A stretch of 64,000 nt of DNA from Micromonospora sp. WMMD1155 (GTDB lineage: Bacteria > Actinomycetota > Actinomycetes > Mycobacteriales > Micromonosporaceae): assembly GCF_029581275.1 (NCBI RefSeq), contig NZ_CP120742.1, positions 4,712,501 through 4,776,500 on the forward strand, given 5' to 3'. The translations under genes and the position numbers were made by a program. Below the pieces are notes generated by a model that did not search any database, was not told where the DNA came from, and saw nothing but the letters and a program-made list of their open reading frames with translations. Positions 10,880-24,374 of this stretch are shown piece by piece. Position 1 is the stretch's first letter, and the number at the start of each line of letters is the position of its first letter.

Positions 10880-10989
10880 GTCCCGTTTCCGGGGTCGGAC
10901 GGATGCCGCGATGAACCATCCGGCACAGTTGCCCGTGTGGAGAAGTGTGGCCGGCTTCTGACCGGCAGCGGGCTAGAGAGAGGCGAGGC

Positions 10990-11472
10990 ATGAGTGACGA
11001 TCAGGCGCTGACCGGTCCGGGTACGCAAACACGTCGCACCCTGCTCACCGGCGTCGGGGCAGTCGGCGCGGCCGTCGTCCTGGCGGCCTGCGGCAGCGAC
11101 GACGGCAGCGGCAGCGACACCCCCACCAGTGGCGGTCCGGCCGTGCCCAGCACCGGCGACGCGGGCGGCGGCGACCGGCAGAACGCCCAGTCGCTGGCCA
11201 CCACCGCCGACATCCCGGTCGGCGGCGGCAAGATCCTCGCCGCCGAGGGCGTGGTCATCACCCAGCCCACGGCCGGCGAGTTCAAGGGCTTCAGCCCGAT
11301 CTGTACGCACCAGAACTGCCCGGTGTCGAACGTCGACGGCGGCACCATCAACTGCACCTGCCACGGCAGCAAGTTCTCGATCGAGGACGGCTCGGTGAAG
11401 GCCGGTCCGGCCACCAAGCCGCTGCCGCCGAAGGACATCAAGGTCACCGGGGACCAGATCTCGCTGGCCTGA
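10990..11472 (+). CDS. Tat-exported Rieske [2Fe-2S] lipoprotein
   Basis: A 160-residue protein. The Tat motif TRRTLL (RR at 15-16) is followed by a hydrophobic stretch and the lipobox LAAC (Cys34), so it is exported folded and lipid-anchored. After a Gly/Ser/Asp linker (35-65) comes a Rieske domain. Ligands are C105/H107 and C122/H125, with C110 and C124 placed for the stabilising disulfide as in bc1-type Rieske proteins. It probably acts in extracytoplasmic electron transfer; the partner is unknown. Such genes commonly sit between uvrA and uvrC in this group. The ATG has a GAGAGGCGAGG site. Confidence 0.9.
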   Translation: MSDDQALTGPGTQTRRTLLTGVGAVGAAVVLAACGSDDGSGSDTPTSGGPAVPSTGDAGGGDRQNAQSLATTADIPVGGGKILAAEGVVITQPTAGEFKGFSPICTHQNCPVSNVDGGTINCTCHGSKFSIEDGSVKAGPATKPLPPKDIKVTGDQISLA

Positions 11473-11628
11473 CCGGAGCGGTGAGGCCGGCCGCCGGTCC
11501 TGCCGTGGTGCGGGGCCACGCGAGCCGGTCCTACCGTGTCGGCCGCGCGAATCGGTCGGTGCCGTGGTGCGCGGCCGTGCGCGCTGGTCCCGGCCGTGGT
11601 TCGGCCGCGCCGGTCGGTCCTGCCGCGT
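11473..11628. repeat. degenerate tandem repeats after the Rieske gene
   Basis: Several imperfect copies of a roughly 35-base GC-rich unit (GGTCCTGCCGTGGTGCGG-like, then CGGCCGYGC) follow the Rieske gene stop. No coding signal is seen in any frame. It leads directly into the 75-bp palindromic element. Confidence 0.45.
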
Positions 11629-11703
11629 GATCGACTCGTGTCTCGGGATGTCGGGGTGTCCGTGACGGACCGACACCCCGACATCCCGGAAGCCGAGTCG
11701 ATC
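11629..11703. repeat. palindromic dispersed repeat, family C, copy 1
   Basis: Outer arms GATCGACTCG / CGAGTCGATC and inner 17-base arms CGGGATGTCGGGGTGTC / GACACCCCGACATCCCG are all perfect. They are separated by short unpaired stretches. A diverged relative lies at 14133-14211. It sits between the Rieske gene and the uvrC promoter and could also act as a terminator. Confidence 0.8.
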
Positions 11704-11736
11704 TAGAGCTTGGGCTGGGCTGTCGGTGCTGCGGAC

Positions 11737-11742
11737 TAGGCT
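11737..11742 (+). promoter_or_regulatory. -10 element of uvrC (leaderless)
   Basis: TAGGCT lies 7 bases before the GTG at 11750, which argues for that start and a leaderless mRNA. Confidence 0.55.
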
Positions 11743-11749
11743 TGCTGGC

Positions 11750-13738
11750 GTGGCTGACCCCTCGACCTACCGCCCCGCGCCCGGCACCATCCCGGAGCTA
11801 CCGGGGGTCTACCGCTTCCGCGACGGCACCGGCCGGGTGATCTACGTCGGCAAGGCGAGGAACCTGCGCAGTCGGCTCAACTCCTACTTCGGCGACGTGT
11901 GGAACCTGCACGAGCGCACCCGTCAGATGGTCACCACCGCCGAGTCGGTGGACTGGATCACCGTCGCCACCGAGGTCGAGGCGCTCCAACAGGAGTTCAC
12001 CTGGATCAAGCAGTACGACCCGCGGTTCAACGTCCGCTACCGCGACGACAAGTCGTACCCCTATCTGGCCGTCACCCTCAACGAGGAATACCCCCGGCTG
12101 CAGGTGATGCGCGGTGCCAAGCGCAAGGGAGTGCGCTACTTCGGTCCGTACTCGCACGCCTGGGCCATCCGGGAGACCCTCGACCTGCTGCTGCGGGTGT
12201 TCCCCGCCCGGACGTGCTCCGCGGGTGTCTTCAAGCGGGCTGGTCAGGTCGGCCGTCCCTGCCTGCTCGGCTACATCGGCAAGTGCTCGGCGCCGTGCGT
12301 CGGCACCGTCTCCGCCGACGAACACCGCGCCATCGTCGACGGGTTCTGCGACTTCATGGCCGGTCGCACCGACACCATGGTCCGCAAGATCGAGCGCGAG
12401 ATGCTCGAGGCGAGCGAGCAACTCGAGTTCGAGCGGGCCGCCCGACTGCGCGACGACGTCGCCGCGCTGCGCCGGGCCATGGAGAAGCAGACCGTGGTGT
12501 TGGGCGACGGCACCGACGCCGACGTGGTCGCGTTCGCCGACGACCCCCTCGAAGCGGCAGTGCAGGTCTTCCACGTCCGCGACGGCCGGGTCCGGGGCCA
12601 GCGCGGCTGGGTGGTGGAGAAGACCGAGGACCTGACCACCGGTGACCTGGTCCATCACTTCTGCACCCAGGTGTACGGGGGCGAGCACGGCGAAGCCGAC
12701 GTCCCCCGGGAGTTGCTGGTGCCCGAGCTGCCCGCCGACGCCGACGCGCTGGCGGAGTGGCTCTCCAGCCACCGGGGCAGCCGGGTGTCGCTGCGGGTGC
12801 CGCAGCGCGGTGACAAGCGCGCGCTGATGGAGACCGTCGAGCGCAACGCCAAGGACGCGCTGGCCCGGCACAAGCTCAAGCGCTCCGGTGACCTGACCAC
12901 CCGCGGCAAGGCGTTGGACGAGATCAGCGAGGCGCTGGGCATGAGCACCTCACCCCTGCGCATCGAGTGCTTCGACATCTCCCAGATCCAGGGCACCGAC
13001 GTGGTGGCCAGCATGGTGGTCTTCGAAGACGGCCTGCCCCGCAAGAGCGAATACCGGCGGTTCATCGTCCGTGGCGCCACCGACGACCTCTCCGCGATGT
13101 CCGAGGTGTTGCGCCGTCGCTTCGCCCGCTACCTGGATGCACGGGCCGAGACGGGTGAGGTGGGGGTCGAGTCCGCCGACGACCCGACCACCCCGGACGA
13201 GACGGCTGAGCCGCAGGTGGGTGTCCTGATCGATCCGACCACCGGCCGGCCGCGGAAGTTCGCGTACCCGCCGCAGTTGGTCGTCGTCGACGGCGGCGCC
13301 CCGCAGGTCGCCGCCGCCGCGCAGGCCCTCGCCGACCTGGGCATCGACGACGTGGCGCTGTGCGGGCTCGCCAAGCGGCTGGAGGAGGTGTGGCTTCCCG
13401 ACGACGAGTTCCCGGTCATCCTGCCGCGCACCTCGGAGGGTCTCTACCTGCTGCAACGGGTCCGCGACGAGGCCCACCGGTTCGCCATCACCTTCCACCG
13501 GCAACGCCGGTCGAAGCGGATGACCGAGTCGGCGCTCGACCACGTGCCCGGCCTCGGGGAGGTACGCCGCAAGGCGCTGCTACGACACTTCGGCTCACTC
13601 AAGCGACTCTCCGCCGCGACAGTCGAGGAGATCACCGAAGTGCCCGGTGTGGGCCGGCGTACCGCCGAGGCGATCCTCGCCGCCCTCGACACCGGCACGA
13701 AGGCCGACGAGTCCGCAGAGTCGAACCCGACAACCTGA
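11750..13738 (+). CDS. uvrC: excinuclease ABC subunit UvrC
   Basis: A 662-residue endonuclease making both incisions in nucleotide excision repair. The N-terminal GIY-YIG domain reads [20 protein letters not shown] (about 20-39) and catalyses the 3' cut. The UVR/UvrB-binding helix (about 203-240) contains [15 protein letters not shown]. The RNase H-like domain for the 5' cut starts about 400 ([20 protein letters not shown]). Two C-terminal helix-hairpin-helix motifs follow ([20 protein letters not shown] and [13 protein letters not shown]). A roughly 25-residue acidic insert (about 476-500) interrupts the endonuclease domain, as often in actinobacteria. Confidence 0.97.
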   Translation: MADPSTYRPAPGTIPELPGVYRFRDGTGRVIYVGKARNLRSRLNSYFGDVWNLHERTRQMVTTAESVDWITVATEVEALQQEFTWIKQYDPRFNVRYRDDKSYPYLAVTLNEEYPRLQVMRGAKRKGVRYFGPYSHAWAIRETLDLLLRVFPARTCSAGVFKRAGQVGRPCLLGYIGKCSAPCVGTVSADEHRAIVDGFCDFMAGRTDTMVRKIEREMLEASEQLEFERAARLRDDVAALRRAMEKQTVVLGDGTDADVVAFADDPLEAAVQVFHVRDGRVRGQRGWVVEKTEDLTTGDLVHHFCTQVYGGEHGEADVPRELLVPELPADADALAEWLSSHRGSRVSLRVPQRGDKRALMETVERNAKDALARHKLKRSGDLTTRGKALDEISEALGMSTSPLRIECFDISQIQGTDVVASMVVFEDGLPRKSEYRRFIVRGATDDLSAMSEVLRRRFARYLDARAETGEVGVESADDPTTPDETAEPQVGVLIDPTTGRPRKFAYPPQLVVVDGGAPQVAAAAQALADLGIDDVALCGLAKRLEEVWLPDDEFPVILPRTSEGLYLLQRVRDEAHRFAITFHRQRRSKRMTESALDHVPGLGEVRRKALLRHFGSLKRLSAATVEEITEVPGVGRRTAEAILAALDTGTKADESAESNPTT

Positions 13739-13872
13739 CACCGCCTTTCGACGGATCCGGGCAACATCGAGGTAAGCGCTGATTAGGCGTCGGAGTGAGG
13801 CAGCAGTCTCCCCGCGCTATCAGGGTCGTGCGCACGGTGCGCCGGTTCGTGGTGTCAGGTCGCTTCCTGGAT

Positions 13873-13945
13873 GATCGTGCTCGATCCAGGTTGTAGTGGC
13901 TTCGCCGACGCGCCAAGGGGACTGTTTCCTGGTTCGAGCACGATC
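13873..13945. repeat. 73-bp palindromic dispersed repeat, family A, copy 1
   Basis: Outer arms GATCGTGCTCGATCCAGG and CCTGGTTCGAGCACGATC pair with one mismatch. The inner part (TGTAGTGGCTTCG) has lost its partner. Copies 2 and 3 are at 36332-36404 and 45621-45693; all three are exactly 73 bases long. Confidence 0.8.
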
Positions 13946-14132
13946 TCTTGTTGGCCGGGCCGCGTAGCCGGGACGGTTGGGCTGGTTGGTCGGGCCGCGT
14001 GGTCGGGTCGGGGCGTGGGACGGTGATCCCATACCTTGTCAAGTCGGACGAAACCTCGCACGCGGGGCGGGGCCTTCACGAAGACCCGAGTCGCTACGGG
14101 GCGCGCAGACCGCACGTCGCCGGCGCGGCGGG

Positions 14133-14211
14133 TTGATCCACTCGGTTTCGTGGAAGTCGGGGTATCCCCGGCACTTGGATACCGCGCTTTCGCCAAACCC
14201 GAGTGGATCAA
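14133..14211. repeat. palindromic dispersed repeat, family C, copy 2
   Basis: TTGATCCACTCGG ... CCGAGTGGATCAA are perfect outer arms 79 bases apart, with an inner GTCGGGGTATCC segment. The order and spacing match the element at 11629-11703 (GATCGACTCG ... GTCGGGGTGTCC), so the two are related. Confidence 0.7.
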
Positions 14212-14380
14212 GGCGAGTGCACCGCGCACCGGCCGGGATGATCGCGCTCTACGCGAGGTTTGTCCGGTGGTGGGGGTCACCCGGGCGGCGGAATCGGGGG
14301 CCGGGCGGGGCCGTTATACCTGGCACGGCCGCGACGCTGGGTCGTGGTGAGCGGCAGCCGCCGGGAACACCCGGCAGGTC

Positions 14381-14580
14381 GCCTGGGTTACACCCCCGGA
14401 ACACAACGGGCCGGGAGGCCGGCGCAATGACTGGCCGCCGCAGCCGGTTACGTTCCCCTGGCTCGGCGGAATGAATGTGCCGCCGGACCCGGTTACATCC
14501 CCTGGCGCAGGCCGGGCATCATCCGGCCGGCGCTCGGCGGCGGAATGAGTCGCCGCCCCACCTGGTTACATGTGGTCCCG
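14381..14580 (+). repeat. degenerate tandem units with GGTTAC boxes before the C39 gene
   Basis: GGTTAC occurs at 14386, 14446, 14491 and 14564. The last three sit in units of the form GGCGSAATGA...CGCC...GGTTACRTYCCCTGG, each with a small GGCG/CGCC inverted repeat. The series ends about 110 bases before the ATG. It may be an array of binding sites or a minisatellite. Confidence 0.6.
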
Positions 14581-14688
14581 ATGCCGGCCCTGTAGGGCCG
14601 CCGGGCAGCTGAGCTTCCCCCCTTGCACGTGCGGCACGTCCACCCCCCGGGCGTGCCGTGCACCCCCGATGCAGAGGAGCACGCCATC

Positions 14689-15342
14689 ATGCGTACCGAT
14701 CTGATCCGGAAGACTGCTCTGACCGCTGCTGGCCTCGCGTTCACCGGTGGTGCCATCGCCGGCCCCGTGACCGCGGCGTATGCGATGTCGGATGCCAAGC
14801 CCACCACGCAGACGCAGGATCGTAAGAGTGGTGAGCGGGAGTTGGGTGTGCGCTACGAGGCCCAGCCGAACTTCTACTACTGCGGCCCCGCCGCCGCCCG
14901 TAACGCCCTGAGTGTGCAGGGCAAGGACATCAGCGTGGACGCCATGGCCAAGGAGATGGGCACCACCGAGGCCGGCACGAACTCCATCAACGACATCACC
15001 CCGGTGCTGAACAAGGAGACCGGCAAGAACGACGCCTACCACTCCGTCGAGATCAGCACCCCGAAGGCCGACGACAAGCAGACCGACAAGCTGCGCGCCG
15101 ACATCGTCCGCACCGTCGACGACGGCCGGGCCGTGGTCGCCAACATCGCCGGCACCACCACTGACACCGACGGTGGTATCCACTCCTTCGAGGGTGGGCA
15201 CTACATCAGCGTGGTCGGCTACCGCGACAACGGCGACATCGTCAAGATCGCCGACTCCGCCGACCCGAACACCGCCTCGTACGAGGTCACCGTCGAGCAC
15301 CTCGCCGACTGGATCGCCACCCGCGGCTACGCCACCAGCTAA
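14689..15342 (+). CDS. secreted C39-family papain-like peptidase
   Basis: A 217-residue protein with a signal peptide: basic MRTDLIRK, hydrophobic 9-30, likely cleavage near AYA-M. The mature part is a Peptidase_C39-like domain. Oxyanion Gln59 and catalytic Cys65 lie in QPNFYYCGPAAARNAL, His171 in EGGHYISVVGY and Asp189 in IADSAD. It lacks the ABC exporter fusion of bacteriocin-processing C39 proteases and so is a free exported enzyme, with unknown substrate. The ATG is chosen for the GAGGAG site and signal peptide. It is followed by a bidirectional terminator. Confidence 0.88.
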   Translation: MRTDLIRKTALTAAGLAFTGGAIAGPVTAAYAMSDAKPTTQTQDRKSGERELGVRYEAQPNFYYCGPAAARNALSVQGKDISVDAMAKEMGTTEAGTNSINDITPVLNKETGKNDAYHSVEISTPKADDKQTDKLRADIVRTVDDGRAVVANIAGTTTDTDGGIHSFEGGHYISVVGYRDNGDIVKIADSADPNTASYEVTVEHLADWIATRGYATS

Positions 15343-15351
15343 GCCGTAGAC

Positions 15352-15399
15352 ACACCGAAGGGCCGGACCCCACCACGGGGCCCGGCCCTTCGCCGTGTC
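15352..15399. terminator. bidirectional terminator between C39 gene and recQ
   Basis: CGAAGGGCCGG ... CCGGCCCTTCG forms a long stem, with inner CCCC/GGGG and outer ACAC/GTGT extending it. The element fills the gap between two convergent genes. Confidence 0.85.
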
Positions 15400-17241
<1,842 letters not shown>

Positions 17242-17488
17242 CCGGGGAGTCTACGAGCCGACCCCGACAGCGCCCGCCCGGCGCACCCGGGCGGTGACCG
17301 TGACCCGCCGGTCGCCCGGTCTGGCCTGCGAAGATCGCCAAGAGCGCGTCCATGGTCACTGATCGTCATCGAGGGTGGAGGGTGGCAGGCCGTGCCGGGT
17401 GCGCGGACTGGGCCCGGAAGCGGGATAGAGTCGCTGATTGACCAATCGCGGCCAAAGGCGGCCACGGCGCCACGGCTTGGGGGTACGG

Positions 17489-18421
17489 GTGAGCGAGGCG
17501 CGCACAGTCGGTGACCGGATCGACGACCCGGATGCGGTCGACGGGCAGTCGACGACGGAGTCGGAGACCACACTCGTGGTGGTCACCGGGCTCTCCGGCG
17601 GTGGCCGCAGCACGGTCGCCAGGGCGTTGGAGAACGTCGGCTACTACGTCGTCGACAACCTGCCGCAGGCGTTGATGCTGGACATGGCCGAGTTGGCGGT
17701 CAAGGCCGGCGGCGCGGCCCGGCGTACCGCGATGGTGCTGGACGTGCGGTCGCGGGCCTTCTCCACCGACCTGGCCGGGGCGATCCGCGAGCTGAAGGAA
17801 CGCGGGTTCTCACCCCGGGTGGTCTTCGTCGACGCCGACGACGAGGTGCTGATCCGGCGGTTCGAGAGCGTCCGCCGTTCCCACCCGTTGCAGGGGGACG
17901 GGCGACTGGCCGACGGCATCGCCGTCGAGCGTGGGCTGCTCGAAGAGGCCCGGGACCAGGCCGACGTGATCATCGACACCAGCCACCTGAACGTCAACCA
18001 GCTCCGCCGTCGCATCGAGGAGCTGTTCGGCGGCGAGGACGCGCGCCGGCTGCGGGTCACCGTGCTGTCCTTCGGATTCAAGTACGGCCTTCCGCCGGAC
18101 GCCGACTTCGTGCTGGACGCCCGGTTCCTGCCCAACCCGTACTGGGTGCCGGAGTTGCGCGAGCACACCGGGCGGGAGGAGGCGGTCAGCGCGTACGTGC
18201 TCGGGCAGGAGGGCGCGGACGCCTTCGTCGCCTCGTACGCCGACCTGGTCAACGCCACCACCACCGGCTTCGAGCGGGAGGGCAAGCGGTACCTGACGGT
18301 CGCCGTGGGCTGCACCGGCGGCAAGCACCGCAGCGTCGCCATCGCCGAGGAGTTGGCCGGGCGGCTGCGCCACTCCGGGCTGGCGGCCAACGCCCAGCAC
18401 CGCGACCTGGGGCGCGAATGA
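17489..18421 (+). CDS. rapZ: RNase adapter / nucleotide-binding protein RapZ (YvcJ)
   Basis: A 310-residue P-loop protein. Walker A is TGLSGGGRSTVA (about 33-44), unusually with Arg in place of the usual Lys. The conserved VVDNLP follows (about 55-60). The C-terminal ligand-binding domain is marked by FGFKYGLPPDADFVLDARFL and by VGCTGGKHRSVAIAE. In Enterobacteria RapZ controls glmS regulatory RNAs; in actinobacteria the role is unclear. GTG 17489 follows a GGGGG tract. The stop overlaps the yvcK start (ATGA), so the two are coupled. Confidence 0.93.
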   Translation: MSEARTVGDRIDDPDAVDGQSTTESETTLVVVTGLSGGGRSTVARALENVGYYVVDNLPQALMLDMAELAVKAGGAARRTAMVLDVRSRAFSTDLAGAIRELKERGFSPRVVFVDADDEVLIRRFESVRRSHPLQGDGRLADGIAVERGLLEEARDQADVIIDTSHLNVNQLRRRIEELFGGEDARRLRVTVLSFGFKYGLPPDADFVLDARFLPNPYWVPELREHTGREEAVSAYVLGQEGADAFVASYADLVNATTTGFEREGKRYLTVAVGCTGGKHRSVAIAEELAGRLRHSGLAANAQHRDLGRE

Positions 18422-19584
18422 CGGCCCGGCGGGTGGTGGCGTTCGGCGGCGGGCACGGGCTGTCCGCCTCGTTGCGCGCGCTGCGGCACTGCGCCCCCGA
18501 ACTCGACCTCGACATCACCGCGGTGGTCACCGTCGGAGACGACGGCGGCTCCAGTGGTCGGCTGCGCGCCGAGCGTGGCGGTCTGCCCCCGGGTGATCTG
18601 CGCCAGGCGCTGGTGGCACTGGCCGGGGACCACCCGGCGACCCGGCGCAGCGCTGGGCTGTTCCAGCACCGCTTCGCCGCCGTGCCGGCCGGCGTACCCC
18701 CGCTCGGCGAAGCCGACCCGGACCCGGCGACGACCGGCGGCGGCCGTGCCCCCGACCGGGACGCGGCGACCGGCGGCGGTCGCGATTCCGACCGGGACTC
18801 AGCCTCGACCGGCGGCCGTGCCCCCGACCGGGGCGCGGGGGCCGGCGGCCGTGACTCCGACGCCCGAGGCGAAGGTCCGGAGGCGGCCCGCGTCGACGGG
18901 CTGACCGGGCACGCGGTCGGCAACCTGGTGCTCTGCGGTCTCATGGAGCTGCTCGGCGACCCGGTGGCCGCGCTGGACCACGCCGGAGCGATGCTCGGCG
19001 CGGTCGGCCGGGTGCTGCCGATGTCCCGGCAGCCGGTCGGCATCGAGGCGCAGGTCCGCGGGATCGACCCGGCCGCCCCGGACGAGGTGCGCACCGTGCG
19101 CGGCCAACACCAGGTGGCGGTCACCACCGGGCGGGTCGAGTCGCTGCGCCTCACGCCCGCCGCCCCACCCGCCTGCGCCGAGGTGATCGAGGCGATCATG
19201 GCGGCGGACTGGTTGATCTTCGGACCGGGCAGTTGGTACACGAGCGTGCTGCCGCACCTGTTGGTGCCGCAGGTGGCCGACGCGATCGTGTCCACCTCGG
19301 CGCGGCGGTTGGTCACGCTGAACCTCGCCGCGGAGAAGGAGACCCTCGGGCTCTCCGTCGCCGACCACCTCGCGGCTCTGCACTGGTACCTGCCCGAGCT
19401 GAAGGTGGATCTCGTGCTCGCCGACGCCAAGGCGGTGGGTGACCCCGAACCGGTCGAACGTGCGGCAGAATCGCTGGGTGCCCGCCTGGTCCTCGCCTCC
19501 GTCGCCGTCACCGGTGGCACCCCCCGCCATGATCCGGCTGCCCTGGGCGCCGCACTGGTGCCTGTCCTGGGCGCCGATCGTTAG
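18418..19584 (+). CDS. yvcK: YvcK/GlmR-type UDP-GlcNAc-binding protein with internal insert
   Basis: A 388-residue CofD-like Rossmann protein. It has the N-terminal GGGHGLSASLRALR, VTVGDDGGSSGRLR (38-50) and PPGDLRQAL. The later GHAVGNLVLCGL, PGSWYTSVLPHLLV and TLNLAAEKETLGL are all family signatures. Homologues bind UDP-GlcNAc and steer carbon into cell-wall precursor synthesis. Homologues are about 320 residues; the excess lies in a low-complexity insert at about 92-158 between the two halves of the fold. Organised in the rapZ-yvcK-whiA cluster. Confidence 0.92.
   Translation: MTARRVVAFGGGHGLSASLRALRHCAPELDLDITAVVTVGDDGGSSGRLRAERGGLPPGDLRQALVALAGDHPATRRSAGLFQHRFAAVPAGVPPLGEADPDPATTGGGRAPDRDAATGGGRDSDRDSASTGGRAPDRGAGAGGRDSDARGEGPEAARVDGLTGHAVGNLVLCGLMELLGDPVAALDHAGAMLGAVGRVLPMSRQPVGIEAQVRGIDPAAPDEVRTVRGQHQVAVTTGRVESLRLTPAAPPACAEVIEAIMAADWLIFGPGSWYTSVLPHLLVPQVADAIVSTSARRLVTLNLAAEKETLGLSVADHLAALHWYLPELKVDLVLADAKAVGDPEPVERAAESLGARLVLASVAVTGGTPRHDPAALGAALVPVLGADR
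18733..18873 (+). repeat. coding tandem repeats within yvcK
   Basis: Four 11-13-residue units (TGGGRAPDRDAA, TGGGRDSDRDSAS, TGGRAPDRGAG, AGGRDSDARGEG) are encoded by in-frame DNA repeats of 33-39 bases. They expand a surface loop without breaking the frame. Confidence 0.75.
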
Positions 19585-19638
19585 ACACGTACGTAATCTC
19601 CGGCGACACGCCGGAACAGGTCCGTGAGGGGACGCACA

Positions 19639-20619
19639 ATGGCGATGACGGCCGCGGTCAAGGACGAGCTGAGTCGGGTCGACGTGCCCAAGCCCTGCTG
19701 CCGGCGGGCGGAGATGGCCGCGCTGCTGCGCTTCGCCGGCGGCCTGCACATCGTCTCCGGCCGTGTGGTGGTGGAGGCGGAACTGGACACCGGGGCGGTG
19801 GCCCGGCGGTTGCGCCGGGAGATCGCCGAGGTCTACGGCTACCCCAGCGAGATCCACGTGCTGGCCTCCGGCGGGCTGCGCAAGGGCAGCCACTTCATCG
19901 TGCGGGTGGTCAAGGACGGCGAGGCCCTCGCCCGGCAGACCGGCCTGCTCGACGTGCGGGGCCGCCCGGTGCGCGGGCTGCCCCCGCACGTGGTCGCGGC
20001 GAACGTCTGCTGCGCCGTCTCCGCCTGGCGGGGCGCGTTCATGGCCCACGGCTCGCTCACCGAGCCCGGCCGCTCCAGTGCGCTGGAGATCACCTGCCCG
20101 GGGCCGGAGTCGGCGTTGGCGCTGGTCGGCGCGGCCCGCCGGATCGGCATCACCGCGAAGAACCGTGAGGTACGCGGGGTGGACCGGGTGGTCGTCAAGG
20201 ACGGCGACGCGATCGCCGCGCTGCTCACCCGGATCGGCGCGCACTCCAGCGTGCTGGCCTGGGAGGAGCGTCGGGTACGCCGCGAGGTGCGGGCCACCGC
20301 CAACCGGCTCGCCAACTTCGACGACGCCAACCTGCGCCGCTCGGCGCGGGCGGCCGTCGCCGCCGCCGCCCGGGTCACCCGTGCCCTGGAGATCCTCGCC
20401 GACGAGGCGCCCAACCACCTGACCGACGCCGGGCGGCTGCGCCTGGAGCACCGGCAGGCGTCGCTGGAGGAGTTGGGCGCACTGGCCGACCCCCCGCTGA
20501 CCAAGGACGCCATCGCCGGACGGATCCGCCGACTTCTGGCGCTGGCCGACAAGCGAGCCCGGGACCTCGGCATCCCGGATACCGAAGCGGCAGTCACGCC
20601 CGACATGCTCGTGGTCTGA
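19639..20619 (+). CDS. whiA: sporulation/cell-division regulator WhiA
   Basis: A 326-residue DNA-binding protein with an N-terminal LAGLIDADG-homing-endonuclease-like fold and a C-terminal HTH. Typical segments are [39 protein letters not shown], and the HTH stretch [20 protein letters not shown] followed by [13 protein letters not shown]. WhiA co-activates developmental genes with WhiB in sporulating actinomycetes. ATG 19639 has a GAGGGG site. Confidence 0.95.
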   Translation: MAMTAAVKDELSRVDVPKPCCRRAEMAALLRFAGGLHIVSGRVVVEAELDTGAVARRLRREIAEVYGYPSEIHVLASGGLRKGSHFIVRVVKDGEALARQTGLLDVRGRPVRGLPPHVVAANVCCAVSAWRGAFMAHGSLTEPGRSSALEITCPGPESALALVGAARRIGITAKNREVRGVDRVVVKDGDAIAALLTRIGAHSSVLAWEERRVRREVRATANRLANFDDANLRRSARAAVAAAARVTRALEILADEAPNHLTDAGRLRLEHRQASLEELGALADPPLTKDAIAGRIRRLLALADKRARDLGIPDTEAAVTPDMLVV

Positions 20620-20630
20620 TAGGACGGTAA

Positions 20631-23083
<2,453 letters not shown>

Positions 23084-23875
23084 ATGTCGAGCACGACCCG
23101 TCGGCCGCTGATGGCCGGCAACTGGAAGATGAACCTCAGCCACCTCGAGGCCAACCTGCTGGTGCAGAAGCTGGCCGCGAGCCTCACCGAGAAGCAGCTC
23201 ACCGAGGTCGAGACGGTCGTGCTGCCGCCCTTCACCGACCTGCGTACCGTGCAGACCGCGGTGGACGGCGACAAGCTGCTGATCGGCTACGGCGGGCAGG
23301 ACCTCTCCCCGCACGCGTCCGGCGCGTACACCGGGGACATCTCCGGCCCGCTGCTGGCCAAGCTCGGTTGCACGTACGTGGTGGTCGGGCACTCCGAGCG
23401 GCGGGCCTACCACCACGAGGACGACACCGTCGTCAACGCCAAGGTGAAGGCGGCGCTGACGCACGGCCTGACCCCGATCCTCTGCGTGGGGGAGGGGCTG
23501 GACGTCCGCGAGCAGGGCACCCACGTGGCGCACTGCGCCGACCAGCTCGACGGGGGCCTCGCCGGCCTCACGCCCGAGCAGGTGCGGCAGGTCGTGATCG
23601 CGTACGAGCCGGTCTGGGCGATCGGCACCGGCAAGACCGCGACCCCGGAGGACGCCCAGGAGGTGTGCGGGGCGGTCCGGCAGCGACTGGCGGAGCGCTT
23701 CGGCCAGGACACCGCCGACCAGGTCCGGGTCCTCTACGGCGGCTCGGTCAAGGCGTCCAACGTCGCCTCGATCATGGCCCAGCCGGACGTGGACGGGGGC
23801 CTGGTGGGGGGCGCCAGCCTGGACGCGGAGGAGTTCGCGCAAATCTGCCGGTTCCCGGAGCACATCGCTCGCTGA
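23084..23875 (+). CDS. tpiA: triosephosphate isomerase
   Basis: A 263-residue TIM barrel. Substrate Lys15 lies in AGNWKMN. The catalytic His lies in VVVGHSERR (about 107) and the catalytic Glu in [12 protein letters not shown] (about 177). The phosphate loop is [10 protein letters not shown]. The ATG follows the pgk TGA directly (TGAATG). It completes the triose-phosphate section of glycolysis. Confidence 0.97.
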   Translation: MSSTTRRPLMAGNWKMNLSHLEANLLVQKLAASLTEKQLTEVETVVLPPFTDLRTVQTAVDGDKLLIGYGGQDLSPHASGAYTGDISGPLLAKLGCTYVVVGHSERRAYHHEDDTVVNAKVKAALTHGLTPILCVGEGLDVREQGTHVAHCADQLDGGLAGLTPEQVRQVVIAYEPVWAIGTGKTATPEDAQEVCGAVRQRLAERFGQDTADQVRVLYGGSVKASNVASIMAQPDVDGGLVGGASLDAEEFAQICRFPEHIAR

Positions 23876-23971
23876 TCGCTCGGTATCCTGGACACCGCCC
23901 GTCCGCCGGTCGGTGCCGCCGTGCCCGATCAGACCGGGCGAGGACCGTTACGAGAGGAACTGACCCCAGCC

Positions 23972-24232
23972 ATGCCGATCTGGTTCGCATACACGTTGAT
24001 CGTGTTGCTGGTCATCACGAGCATCCTGCTCACGCTGCTGATCCTGCTGCACCGCGGCAAGGGCGGCGGCCTGTCGAGCATGTTCGGCGGTGGCGTCAGC
24101 TCCAGCCTCGCCGGGTCGTCGGTGGCGGAGAAGAACCTGGACCGTTACACCGTTCTGGTGAGCGTCGTCTGGTTCGCCGCCATCGTCGGTCTCGGGCTCT
24201 GGCTCCGCCTGCAAATGAACAGCGGCGCCTGA
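23972..24232 (+). CDS. secG: preprotein translocase subunit SecG
   Basis: An 86-residue two-helix membrane protein of the SecYEG channel. TM1 is WFAYTLIVLLVITSILLTLL (about 4-23), followed by the conserved HRGKGGGLSSMFGG loop. TM2 is YTVLVSVVWFAAIVGLGLWL. ATG 23972 follows a GAGAGGAA site. It sits between tpiA and rbpA as in most actinobacteria and has its own terminator. Confidence 0.95.
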   Translation: MPIWFAYTLIVLLVITSILLTLLILLHRGKGGGLSSMFGGGVSSSLAGSSVAEKNLDRYTVLVSVVWFAAIVGLGLWLRLQMNSGA

Positions 24233-24255
24233 GCGAGCGCGTCTAGTCGTACAAT

Positions 24256-24297
24256 CTGCGCGCGGTCCGTCACTCGACGGGCCGCGCGCAGGCTTTT
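24256..24297 (+). terminator. rho-independent terminator after secG
   Basis: CTGCGCGCGG ... CCGCGCGCAG is a strong stem with an inner CCGT/ACGG pairing, followed by GCTTTT. It is one of the few terminators in the window with a T-tract. Confidence 0.9.
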
Positions 24298-24374
24298 CTC
24301 CGCTGCACCGCGTCGCCCGCCGCGCACCCCCCTCGACGACGGCGGGTCCCCTCCGACGACAGGAGCGAGCAGCC

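Larger units (their letters stand above)
13739..14688. other. 950-base non-coding, repeat-rich region
   Basis: No reading frame here shows actinomycete codon bias combined with a plausible start. The stretch holds a 73-bp palindrome (13873-13945), a 79-bp palindrome (14133-14211) and a set of degenerate tandem units carrying GGTTAC (14381-14580) that runs up to the C39 peptidase gene. A GAGGAG ribosome site for that gene lies at the end. Confidence 0.7.

Noticed and set aside
13739..14688. c-di-AMP or other known riboswitch before the C39 gene
   Set aside because: I could not match conserved riboswitch core sequences; the repeats explain most of the structure.
24250..24255. TACAAT as a promoter for rbpA
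   Set aside because: It abuts the secG terminator hairpin and would place the transcription start inside the stem; no matching -35.
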